A DNA stretch of 61,288 bases, from positions 1-61,288 of the forward strand of contig CALWEX010000040.1 in assembly GCA_944377425.1 (NCBI GenBank), in the 5' to 3' direction. A program made the translations under genes and the position numbers. Below the pieces are notes generated by a model that did not search any database, was not told the origin of the DNA, and saw only the letters and a list, made by a program, of their open reading frames with translations. Position 1 is the first letter of the stretch, and each line of letters opens with the position of its first letter. Below, piece after piece: positions 25,358-32,379 of the stretch. Source of the DNA: an uncultured Clostridia bacterium (lineage in GTDB: Bacteria > Bacillota > Clostridia > Lachnospirales > Anaerotignaceae).

Positions 25358-25770
25358 TCTCCTTCATTTATATCAAGTTTTTCCATTAAATCATATCCGC
25401 TTTCATTAAATCTGCCGCTCATGCAGTAAACAACCTGTATTTTGTAACTGCCTTCTTTACTTTCTAACTGTAAATCAAAAGCATTAATATACCCATCAGA
25501 GCAGTCTACTGTTTTAATAGCGTTAAATACCCTTTGAGTAATGGAATTAATTTTCTGATTAAGCTTTTCGTTGATAATTAAATCCAATTCAAACTCATAA
25601 TATGCAATACACCTGTTCATAGGCAGAAAATCATATTTTGTCCCTTTGTGCAGTATAAAAAAACAAGGCCTTTTTAAACCCTGTTCAATACTTTCAGTAT
25701 AAATATTGTACTCATCACCAAATTCTTGGCTTAAAGCAAACGCAATGCCGTTTGTAATGTTTTCTTCCAT
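25354..25770 (-). CDS. Phage tail terminator/completion protein (DUF6838-like)
   Basis: A 138-residue protein in the position of the tail terminator, just upstream of the sheath. The sequence (GIAFALSQEF, IYTESIEQGLKRPCFFI, then MNRCIAYYEFELDLI) resembles small tail-completion proteins of Firmicute phages. These cap the tail and join it to the head. The name is from position and overall pattern; the match is moderate. Confidence 0.68.
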   Translation of the reverse strand: MEENITNGIAFALSQEFGDEYNIYTESIEQGLKRPCFFILHKGTKYDFLPMNRCIAYYEFELDLIINEKLNQKINSITQRVFNAIKTVDCSDGYINAFDLQLESKEGSYKIQVVYCMSGRFNESGYDLMEKLDINEGE

Positions 25771-25785
25771 AAGCTTTTCACCCCT

Positions 25786-26148
25786 TTACGGATTTTTGTC
25801 ATATATCACAGCCTCAATCTCTTGATGAAATGAATAAATCCGGCTTTGAGATGCTGCCTTAAAACTCTTACTTTCGCCATTTCGGTAAACAATAAATATG
25901 TCACCACTTTCAATTTTATATTCAATAGGGAGGAATAATTTAATTTTAAGCTCTGTTTTAAACGCAGTAAGAGTTTCTTCATTAGGCTCACTTGTTAAAT
26001 AGCTTATCCTGCACATTACATCATTATATACATCATATAAAACGGCATTGCTAACACCATTTTCTGCCTTTTCAAACCTGTATCTCTTAATGTCGCACCT
26101 GTCTTTAAATAATACTTGGGCATTTTTTTGTAACTTGCTCAGTTCCAT
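25786..26148 (-). CDS. Head closure / head-tail joining protein
   Basis: A 120-residue β-rich protein after the connector gene, with CDIKRYRF near the N-terminus, CRISYL in the middle and KSFKAASQSRIYSFHQEIEAVIY at the end. The position between a gp6-like connector and the tail terminator is that of XkdH-type head closure proteins, which seal the portal after packaging. Start ATG 26148 overlaps the previous gene by 10 nt. Identification is mainly from gene order. Confidence 0.62.
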   Translation of the reverse strand: MELSKLQKNAQVLFKDRCDIKRYRFEKAENGVSNAVLYDVYNDVMCRISYLTSEPNEETLTAFKTELKIKLFLPIEYKIESGDIFIVYRNGESKSFKAASQSRIYSFHQEIEAVIYDKNP

Positions 26149-26483
26149 TTTATTCTCCTAAAAGGCATCATTCTCTTTTCATAATTCTTAATATTGCTTA
26201 ATCCGTACTGCTCATATAATGTATCCCCAAAAGACATAGATATGTCACCTTCAGTAATACTCTTAAGCCTTCCGTTTTCATCTTCTCCGCCATATTGCCC
26301 GCTTTTAAAAATATCAATAGCCATATCAATAACAGTATTTTCCAGTTCTTCCGGCAACTCTTTAATACCACAGTAATTTTTTGCAATGCTTATGGCACTA
26401 TCAAGGGCATACTCTATATTCAAATCGGAATCTTCTGCCTTGCATATTTCCTTAATCTTCACCAGTAACGTATCCCTATCCAA
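26139..26483 (-). CDS. gp6-like head-tail connector protein
   Basis: A 114-residue, mainly helical protein directly after the major capsid gene. It carries the connector pattern: paired helices with IEYALDSAISIAKNYCGI and LENTVIDMAIDIFKSGQYGGEDE, and a C-terminal KNYEKRMMPFRR. Such adaptor proteins form a ring under the portal. It overlaps the following gene. Confidence 0.72.
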   Translation of the reverse strand: MDRDTLLVKIKEICKAEDSDLNIEYALDSAISIAKNYCGIKELPEELENTVIDMAIDIFKSGQYGGEDENGRLKSITEGDISMSFGDTLYEQYGLSNIKNYEKRMMPFRRIKWN

Positions 26484-26486
26484 AAC

Positions 26487-27365
26487 TTATTCCCCCGCAC
26501 GGTTGCTTAAATATATACCCTTCACTTTGTTGTCATAAACAAAAGCGTCATGGTATAACCTGAACTGGAAAAGCCATGCATCAAGCTTCTGATTTTCATC
26601 TGGAGAAAATATTTTAGGCATAACAAACTTTTTAGCCTGAACAACAGCTTGCGGATACATCATCATAAAGTTGATTTCCTTTCCTTCTGTATCCTTTGCA
26701 AAACCCCAGCTTTCAGTACCATCGTTAAGCTTAATCTTTGTGTAAAACCTTGTCTTAGGCACATATATAACATTCATGTTGTTGTATCTGTTAATAACCG
26801 TGTTGGCTTCTTCCTCGTTTGTCCACTGCCTTGTTAAAGCTGAGTTTAATACAGGCTTTAAATCACTGTTAACAAATAAAACCCTGCCTTCTAAAGGCAC
26901 CTCGTTTTCGTCTAAAGCCATAGCCGCTTTATCAATGGCGTCAATAATATTTTCTTTAGTAAGGGTTTCTTCGTTAGTTGTAATACCGCTTGTAGATGCA
27001 TATTTTGCAAATCTGTAAGCATCAAGCTCAGGAATAACCCATTCTCTCATAAAATTCCCAGTAACTGTGCCGAAAACCATTCCTAAAGTTTCCTCATCGT
27101 CCATTCGGTCAATAGAAATCTCTTTTCCTCTTTCCTGTGTAAGCTTCATTGTCTCCCAAGAAGCTGTAATGTCACCTTTTGGATATCCGTTTGCTCTTGA
27201 GTATGTACCAAGACCAGTTGTAGAAACCTTAAGCACTTTAATTTCGTTAGCCCCTGAAAAATCAGCCATAGTGCTGCTGTCAAGACTTTCTGTAACAGAT
27301 TCAGCCTTGTAAATTTCGTCTACAATAGGTAAAAACTTAGATGCGTATTCAATGGAATTTGCCAT
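26487..27365 (-). CDS. Major capsid protein (HK97 fold)
   Basis: The 292-residue protein has the length and pattern of a small HK97-fold capsid protein as in XkdG-like phages: MANSIEYASKFLPIVDEIYKAES, a glycine-rich strand GLGTYSRANGYPKGD, an E-loop region with RGKEISIDRMDDEET, and a long spine helix around ENIIDAIDKAAMALDEN. It builds the icosahedral head. ATG 27365 follows AAAGGAGGTTATTAA. It comes right after the scaffold gene. Confidence 0.88.
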   Translation of the reverse strand: MANSIEYASKFLPIVDEIYKAESVTESLDSSTMADFSGANEIKVLKVSTTGLGTYSRANGYPKGDITASWETMKLTQERGKEISIDRMDDEETLGMVFGTVTGNFMREWVIPELDAYRFAKYASTSGITTNEETLTKENIIDAIDKAAMALDENEVPLEGRVLFVNSDLKPVLNSALTRQWTNEEEANTVINRYNNMNVIYVPKTRFYTKIKLNDGTESWGFAKDTEGKEINFMMMYPQAVVQAKKFVMPKIFSPDENQKLDAWLFQFRLYHDAFVYDNKVKGIYLSNRAGE

Positions 27366-27379
27366 TTAATAACCTCCTT

Positions 27380-27856
27380 TTATTTTCTAATTCCGGCTGC
27401 GCGCATAGCGCTTTCCATAAACTGCCTGTCTGATTTTTTTCTTCTTTCTTTAACTGCGCCTGTGCCTTCTACTTTTTGGCTTATTTCTTTAAAGAGATAT
27501 GGCGCGCTTTCTTTAATTCTTGTAATATCAACACCTGTAATTTTGCCGCTTTCGTCTTTAATAAAATCCTCATCACTTAAAAGCGCCATTATAGCCTTTG
27601 CATTTCTGCCGCCCTGTTCCAAAATATCCTTTTCAATAAGCGCCTGTGCTTTTTCATTTTCAAAGCTTTCCTTTAAATCACTTATCTCTTTTTCATATTT
27701 GGATATTACTGAATCATACTCACTTTTTGAAACCTTTTCATCTTCGTCATCAATTAAAATAAAGTTTTCTTCAATGTACTCACAAATAGTCTCAAAAAGC
27801 TCCTCACTGCTTTGGCAATTTTCAATTAATTCCTCAAGCCATGCATATTTTTCCAT
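27380..27856 (-). CDS. Phage scaffold protein (GP20-like)
   Basis: A 158-residue acidic coiled-coil protein with a basic C-terminus. SKYEKEISDLKESFENEKA forms the coiled coil and ILEQGGRNAKAIMALLS, ESAPYLF and a terminal RQFMESAMRAAGIRK correspond to the GP20 minor-structural/scaffold family. It directs capsid assembly before DNA entry. It lies between portal and capsid, the standard place. ATG 27856 follows AAAGGAGGTG. Confidence 0.85.
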   Translation of the reverse strand: MEKYAWLEELIENCQSSEELFETICEYIEENFILIDDEDEKVSKSEYDSVISKYEKEISDLKESFENEKAQALIEKDILEQGGRNAKAIMALLSDEDFIKDESGKITGVDITRIKESAPYLFKEISQKVEGTGAVKERRKKSDRQFMESAMRAAGIRK

Positions 27857-27903
27857 ATTTTTTCACCTCCTTTAATTAAAACATCCCTCCTCCCACCCAT
27901 TTT

Positions 27904-29370
27904 TTATTCTTCTTTTGCTTTGCTTTCAGCTACAGCATCTTCCTCCATTGAAATCTCCTCAACAAACGGATGCATGCTTAAAAGCGTTTCATCACTTAAA
28001 ATACCTTTTGATTTTTCAATCATCTCAACTGTTTCATAATCATTTGTAACAGCATTTCTCTTTAAAGCCACTTTAATAATAGAAACATCATAATCAGTCC
28101 CGTTTTTTCTGTTGTAGTCCTCTATCATATATCCTATAATCTCTTTAATGCATTGCTTTAATTTAACCGCCACACTGCTGGCTTTAAGCTCTAAAAGGGT
28201 ATACTGAAATTTAAGCGAAACACCGCTGGGAGAGTTTCCTAAAGTCTCAGGGTCAGTGTCAACTCCCTGCCCAAACTCAAATATGTCTTTCCTAAGGCGC
28301 TTTAAAAAATCAAGCCTTCCGCTCATTGAAAGCTCAACCTGCCTTGCCTCTACATTTCCGCTGCTGTCAGTAATGTTAACAGCTTTATTAATCTGTAGCT
28401 TTTTTGATATAGCCGAAGCCGTGTCACCGCCGTATCCCTGTATAACCCAGTAAAGCTCAACTAAATCAATAATATTGTTTGTTCCCTCACTGGATATAAG
28501 GTCGTAAGCATCAATTAAACCTTTTACAGACTCCAAATCAGTTGTTTCTTTGTAATTGTTTTTCAGTATAATAAAAGGCACCTTGCCCCAGCTATTGGCT
28601 TTCCGGCTTTTTTCAAATCCGTCCTCAGTGGCAATGCCCCACCAGTGGGGTGAAGGATTTCTCTTTATTGAGCTGTCTAAAACAAAATTCCTGTTATCAT
28701 CTTCAATAAAATATGTAACCTCATCCTTTGTCCACCACTCAACCCTTTTTCTTAAATACCTGTTGCCGTTTCTAATTACAGCTGTGTCATAATACCTTAT
28801 AAGCTGCTCCAAATCTTTTTCATGCTCACTGTCGTAAATAGGTATAATCTCATCAGCAGGTATAATACAGTACCTTAAAGCACCATCTTTATCATAATAA
28901 ATATGAAGCGCCTCACAACCTTTGTTGCTGGCGCCAGTTAAAAGTTCCTGTAAAGCCTCATTAAATTCCTCACCAGTAAAGTCCTCAACAGCCCTTTCAA
29001 AATCCTCGTCCTTTTCCATGCCCTGCCTATAGTTAATTTTAATAACCGGCTTTCTCCCAATTAAGTACGAAACTTTCTGGTCAACAAGTATCCTGTGAAA
29101 ACAGTTTACATTGTGATGATTACTCCTGTTGGGATTAATAAACTTAGTTATTTTTTCCTCTCCGTCAATGTTTTCCGAAATATTGCTCTGCCTGAAATCC
29201 TTCTTCAATATGTCATGCTCATAGGCATAATATCTTTCACCCTCAATCATCTTTTTCTTTTTTTCACAGTTTTGGTCCTCTTGAATTATGTATTTCAGTA
29301 TGTCGCTTTCGTTAATGCTGCCATCAGCTGTTAATTTAGCGTTTATTAAATCATTTTCAGTTAAATACAT
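27904..29370 (-). CDS. Phage portal protein (SPP1 gp6 family)
   Basis: The 488-residue protein fits the SPP1-type portal family, a 12-mer ring at one vertex through which DNA enters. Features include NRSNHHNVNCFHRILVDQKVSYLIGRKPVI, ADEIIPIYDSEHEKDLEQLIRYY, GKVPFIILKNN and a long C-terminal helical part with GNSPSGVSLKFQYTLLELKA. It starts 9 nt after the terminase stop behind GAGGT. Confidence 0.92.
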   Translation of the reverse strand: MYLTENDLINAKLTADGSINESDILKYIIQEDQNCEKKKKMIEGERYYAYEHDILKKDFRQSNISENIDGEEKITKFINPNRSNHHNVNCFHRILVDQKVSYLIGRKPVIKINYRQGMEKDEDFERAVEDFTGEEFNEALQELLTGASNKGCEALHIYYDKDGALRYCIIPADEIIPIYDSEHEKDLEQLIRYYDTAVIRNGNRYLRKRVEWWTKDEVTYFIEDDNRNFVLDSSIKRNPSPHWWGIATEDGFEKSRKANSWGKVPFIILKNNYKETTDLESVKGLIDAYDLISSEGTNNIIDLVELYWVIQGYGGDTASAISKKLQINKAVNITDSSGNVEARQVELSMSGRLDFLKRLRKDIFEFGQGVDTDPETLGNSPSGVSLKFQYTLLELKASSVAVKLKQCIKEIIGYMIEDYNRKNGTDYDVSIIKVALKRNAVTNDYETVEMIEKSKGILSDETLLSMHPFVEEISMEEDAVAESKAKEE

Positions 29371-29379
29371 CTATTTTCT

Positions 29380-30615
29380 TTACCTCACTTTCACCATGCT
29401 CATGTCAAATTGCCTTGAATACCTTACAGCATCAATAGAATGATTGTTCCTGTCAGGAAAATACGCCCTAAAACCGCCCTCTTTGTCCTTGTCTAATTCG
29501 TACTCGCTAAATTCTCTGGCAGTAAAAGGACATCTGTCAGGGTCAATTATTATTTCCTCCATGTTTTGGAGCCATTTAATTCCATACTCCACACTTCCAG
29601 GTCCCTTTTTTGCCGCAATAGCATTAATGCCAAAATAATTAAGCTCTGCTATACTTTTAGGCTCAGCACTGTCACATATAATTACATTGTTTTCTTTGTT
29701 CTCTTGTTTTATAAGCTCACTGGCTTTTACGTTGCTTAAGCCAGCTTTGTGTATTTCAAAAAAAATATATAGCCTTTTCCTTGTCTTGTCATAATGATTA
29801 ACTGTGTAGTGCAGCGGGTCTGTTGCATATCCCCAATCAAGACCTCTGGCAATCCTATCAAAGTTTGTAATCTCCTCATCTGTAATTCTTCTAAGTGTCA
29901 CATTAGAAAAAACCTCTCCTCCTGTACCTGTGGCTTTTCCCATGTACTCATGTTCGTAGGAAAGCCTGTTTGTGTTTTTAAGATGCTCAGCCTCAATAAA
30001 AAACTGCTCTCCCAGCCATTTAATAGGTACATCTTTATAATTGCTGTAATACACTTTTTTCCCTTTGCGCTTTTTTAAAGCCTCTCTGTTTATCCAGTTG
30101 GAAATGCTCTGAGGCGGATTGTATGAATAAAAAACACAAAACTTTTCTCCACCTCTCATAAGGGATTGATTTATGTTTCGTATCTCCTCCACCGAGTCAA
30201 ACTCGTCAGCTTCCTCAAACCAAATATATTTTGCATACCCATGATTAAACTTTGTTGACTTTATTTTTCCCGGGTCGTCACAGCCTTTAAAAATTATCTT
30301 CTGTCCTGTTTCCTTAAGTATTAAACAAAATGGCGGCGAAAGCTTTTTCTCCCAAAACTCCTCAGCATCTAAAGCTTCAATAGCCCAAAGCATCTGCTCC
30401 AAAACACTGTCTCTAATACTATTTTGAACCTTCCTAAGCACAATAGCATTGGCGTTTTTATCCCGCATAACACCTAATATAATTTCTATTGAAATAAAAG
30501 AAGACTTGCAGCTTCCTCTGCCACCTTTAAACCAGTAATGCGTGTACCTGCATTCTTCAACATCTCTGTGAGCTTCGTAAAATGACGGTGCAATTAACTC
30601 ACTTAACCTTGCCAT
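29380..30615 (-). CDS. Terminase large subunit (PBSX XtmB family)
   Basis: The 411-residue packaging motor has an ATPase domain with Walker A GGRGSCKSS, Walker B YIWFEEADE and the coupling motif FYSYNPP, and an RNase H-like nuclease domain with DWGYATDP, ICDSAEP and a final NHSIDAVRY, so all the acidic metal ligands are present. The start is ATG 30615, with AAGGTGA upstream, overlapping the small subunit by 17 nt; the frame to 30645 is unsupported. It belongs to the Terminase_3/XtmB type that packages by headful in PBSX. Confidence 0.95.
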   Translation of the reverse strand: MARLSELIAPSFYEAHRDVEECRYTHYWFKGGRGSCKSSFISIEIILGVMRDKNANAIVLRKVQNSIRDSVLEQMLWAIEALDAEEFWEKKLSPPFCLILKETGQKIIFKGCDDPGKIKSTKFNHGYAKYIWFEEADEFDSVEEIRNINQSLMRGGEKFCVFYSYNPPQSISNWINREALKKRKGKKVYYSNYKDVPIKWLGEQFFIEAEHLKNTNRLSYEHEYMGKATGTGGEVFSNVTLRRITDEEITNFDRIARGLDWGYATDPLHYTVNHYDKTRKRLYIFFEIHKAGLSNVKASELIKQENKENNVIICDSAEPKSIAELNYFGINAIAAKKGPGSVEYGIKWLQNMEEIIIDPDRCPFTAREFSEYELDKDKEGGFRAYFPDRNNHSIDAVRYSRQFDMSMVKVR

Positions 30616-30952
30616 AACTGTCACCTTCAGCTTTTGGTATATCATCTATAATTTGTATCATAGCCGGCTTACTTTGAGCTTCAGCTAAAGACTTTTCATT
30701 CTTGTATTTTCCTTTTAACTCAAAATAAAGTTTAATAGCCTGTATGTTTCCTTCTGCGCATTGGTTTAATAAACTTTTCCAAACTCCTGTCATGGCGCTG
30801 AAAGTTTTACCGCTAAGTATTAAATCCATGTATTGCCTAAAACTTTCTTCTGAAAGCCATGTATAAAGCGTATCTGATGTAATTCCGTACTGCATACAAA
30901 TATCTTCAAGAGTTCCGTCATAACTTATGTCCGTAAGTGCATCAGCAACCAT
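30599..30952 (-). CDS. Terminase small subunit
   Basis: A small DNA-recognition protein of the terminase, at least 117 residues, with a helix-turn-helix (EDICMQYGITSDTLYTWLSEE) and a helical region GNIQAIKLYFELKGKYKNEKS. ATG 30952 has no ribosome site. The frame continues upstream as KIKKLTKKQK, the usual N-terminus of such proteins, and a GGGGTG lies 5 nt before an ATA at 30979. A non-standard ATA start giving about 126 residues is therefore possible. Immediately upstream is a structured RNA element. Confidence 0.85.
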   Translation of the reverse strand: MVADALTDISYDGTLEDICMQYGITSDTLYTWLSEESFRQYMDLILSGKTFSAMTGVWKSLLNQCAEGNIQAIKLYFELKGKYKNEKSLAEAQSKPAMIQIIDDIPKAEGDSYGKVK

Positions 30953-31011
30953 TTTCTGCTTTTTAGTTAGTTTTTTTATTTTAACACCCCATTTAATACC
31001 AAAATTAAATA

Positions 31012-31096
31012 AAAAAACAGGTTCTATTCACATGCCTTAACCCCTTTGGCTCCTACTCTCATCAGAAAGCCTTTGCATGTATAAAAACCTGTTTTA
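31012..31096 (-). ncRNA. Structured leader / terminator-like element before the terminase genes
   Basis: Outer stem AAAACAGGTT/AACCTGTTTT (10 bp) with a following T-tract on the minus strand. Inside it lie a second stem ACATGC/GCATGT and a third, GGCT/AGCC, with conserved-looking single-stranded parts. It could end transcription from the regulator gene, act as an attenuator of late genes, or mark a packaging site. No match to a known RNA class was recognised. Confidence 0.5.
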
Positions 31097-31169
31097 CTAA
31101 TATTCATAATTTTTTATGTTATAATAATATCATAAAAGTACGTCCCTTGGGTGACCTCTTTTCACTAAA

Positions 31170-31571
31170 TTAAACATTTTTATTTTTAATACAGTAAAGC
31201 TTGTAAAAGAATAATTTTCTTTTGTCGTAAAACTGCCTTCTTCCGCAAGGCACATTCAAAACCTCATATGGTACACCTTCAGTAACATTTTTAATAATAT
31301 ATTTGTATAATTGCTCATCTGTTTCTTTGGCAGCATTCTCAATCATTTCAATATCGCACTTAATTTTAATCATTTGATTTGCTGTTTCAAAAGTGCTGTC
31401 AGAAATACCGCCTTTAACACGAACAGGCGTATATCTAAGAGCCTTAGGCCCATACCCATATTTAATAAGCCTCTTTTTCTCGCCATACTGCATACAAAAA
31501 TATTCCAATTCCTTGTATGCATAACTTGATATATTAAATCCGCTCATATCAATTTTTCTTTTGTCTCCCAA
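31170..31571 (-). CDS. RinA/ArpU-like phage late transcription regulator
   Basis: A 133-residue protein with the layout of RinA/ArpU activators of phage packaging genes: SDSTFETANQMIKIK, a central helix CDIEMIENAAKETDEQLYKYII, and a C-terminal helix-turn-helix (VPYEVLNVPCGRRQFYDKRK). It lies just before the terminase genes, as such activators do, and probably turns on the structural operon. The start is TTG 31571 behind AGGAGG. Similarity is in pattern rather than strong identity. Confidence 0.68.
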   Translation of the reverse strand: MGDKRKIDMSGFNISSYAYKELEYFCMQYGEKKRLIKYGYGPKALRYTPVRVKGGISDSTFETANQMIKIKCDIEMIENAAKETDEQLYKYIIKNVTEGVPYEVLNVPCGRRQFYDKRKLFFYKLYCIKNKNV

Positions 31572-31587
31572 AAAACAGCGCCTCCTG

Positions 31588-31842
31588 TCAATTATACTTT
31601 TCTTCGTTGCTTACATTCTCGCTGCCTATAATAAAGTACCTGTTTATATCAACAGGCTTCATGTTGAATAATGTCACCATGTGCTTCATTTCATTAATAT
31701 TAAGCAATGTATATCCATTAAGCTTGTTGTTAATAGCATCAATGCTTATTCCTAATTCGTCTGACAGCATTTTGTAGGAAAAATTCTTTTTTTTCAAAAA
31801 TTTTTTCAATTCCCTAAGTTCTGCATATTTTCTCTTTTTCAA
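31588..31842 (-). CDS. Small Cro/repressor-like helix-turn-helix protein
   Basis: An 84-residue protein with a Cro/C1-type helix-turn-helix (YKMLSDELGISIDAINNKLNG, about residues 23-43) and a basic N-terminus, similar to small phage DUF739-like regulators. The start is TTG 31842, set by AGGAGG. It is the first gene of the cluster, 40-70 nt from a promoter that overlaps a palindromic operator candidate. It may repress its own promoter and so the whole cluster. Confidence 0.72.
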   Translation of the reverse strand: MKKRKYAELRELKKFLKKKNFSYKMLSDELGISIDAINNKLNGYTLLNINEMKHMVTLFNMKPVDINRYFIIGSENVSNEEKYN

Positions 31843-31874
31843 TAAAAACCGCCTCCTAAAACTCCTTTAACTTA

Positions 31875-31909
31875 CCATAACAAAGTCATAGTGTCAACAC
31901 GTTTCGTGT
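31875..31909 (-). promoter_or_regulatory. Promoter and operator candidate of the phage-like cluster
   Basis: Minus-strand TTGACA (about 31889-31895) with TAAGTT 17 nt further. A perfect palindrome ACACG-TTT-CGTGT (31897-31909) abuts the -35 and is followed by a second TTTCGT copy. A likely binding site for the adjacent Cro-like protein (inference). Confidence 0.55.
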
Positions 31910-31919
31910 GATTTCGTAA

Positions 31920-32189
31920 ATAACTACACATTTCATTATTATAATAAATAATAAAATTGCGATTATTTGTAATAATTTGTCGATTTTTGTCGTTTAAATA
32001 AGTTTACATAATTTAAAACACAAACCAAATAACATGTATAAATATGCATTTACTCTCCCATTAACATTTAAAATCATATTAATTTAAAAAAATAAAAATA
32101 GTCTTACCATAAAACCTATTTAAAATATTAAGTAAATTTAAAAATTGGTTTATAACTTAAAATTAATTGCCATAATAAAAAAGAAGTAT
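31920..32189 (+). other. AT-rich intergenic stretch between phage-like cluster and Mn riboswitch
   Basis: About 270 nt of AT-rich sequence. No gene, no copy of the tRNA-Arg 3' end, and no clear attachment-site repeat seen. Confidence 0.55.
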
Positions 32190-32218
32190 TTGACTATTAA
32201 TCTCTTATGTGGTAAAAT
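32190..32218 (+). promoter_or_regulatory. Promoter of the riboswitch-controlled P-type ATPase
   Basis: TTGACT (32190-32195), 17-nt spacer, TAAAAT (32213-32218); transcription should start at about 32225, the beginning of the aptamer. Confidence 0.8.
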
Positions 32219-32220
32219 CT

Positions 32221-32361
32221 GTTACAAATAAAAGGGAGTAGCTATCAGGCAAAGCCTGATTACTTTACCGTCAATACGGTTAATTGTTTAACCCGGTTAA
32301 GTAACTAAGAAGCGAGACTTTTGTTGTAACTTTTGTTGCAGCAAAGTTTCGCTTTTTTTAT
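32221..32361 (+). promoter_or_regulatory. yybP-ykoY family (Mn2+) riboswitch with terminator
   Basis: The leader carries GGGAGTAGC, a hairpin ATCAGGC/GCCTGAT, ACCGTCAATACGGT and CGGTTAAGTAACTAAG, which is the yybP-ykoY pattern. GTTACAA near the start can pair with TTGTAAC at about 32324-32330. The latter is also in the 5' arm of a long terminator stem (32311-32352) ending in seven T. Aptamer closure and terminator therefore exclude each other, a Mn2+-induced ON switch as known for the class. Recognised by eye, not by a covariance model. Confidence 0.85.
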
Positions 32362-32379
32362 TTTTTAAGGAGGTAAATT

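Larger units (their letters stand above)
18045..31842 (-). mobile_element. PBSX-like contractile phage morphogenesis cluster (phage-like particle or prophage remnant)
   Basis: About 13.8 kb of minus-strand genes in PBSX/Xkd order: two regulators, terminase small and large subunits, portal, scaffold, capsid, two head-tail connectors, tail terminator, sheath, tube, XkdN, XkdP (LysM), XkdQ, an unassigned tail gene, XkdR, XkdS, baseplate J (XkdT), XkdU. No integrase, replication, holin, lysin or tail-fibre gene is present. The large tape measure expected between XkdN and XkdP is absent. It lies between tRNA-Arg(ACG) and the Mn riboswitch gene. Reading frames are intact, which argues against simple decay. 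Confidence 0.85.

Noticed and set aside
31059..31065. Hammerhead ribozyme core (CTGATGA on the minus strand)
   Set aside because: The required GAAA and the three-stem arrangement are absent.
31030..31080. Fluoride riboswitch resemblance
   Set aside because: Only a CTGATG word matches; the 5' aptamer part and a fluoride exporter gene are missing.
31897..31909. LexA (SOS) box at the phage cluster promoter
   Set aside because: ACACGTTTCGTGT does not match the Firmicute consensus CGAACnnnnGTTCG.
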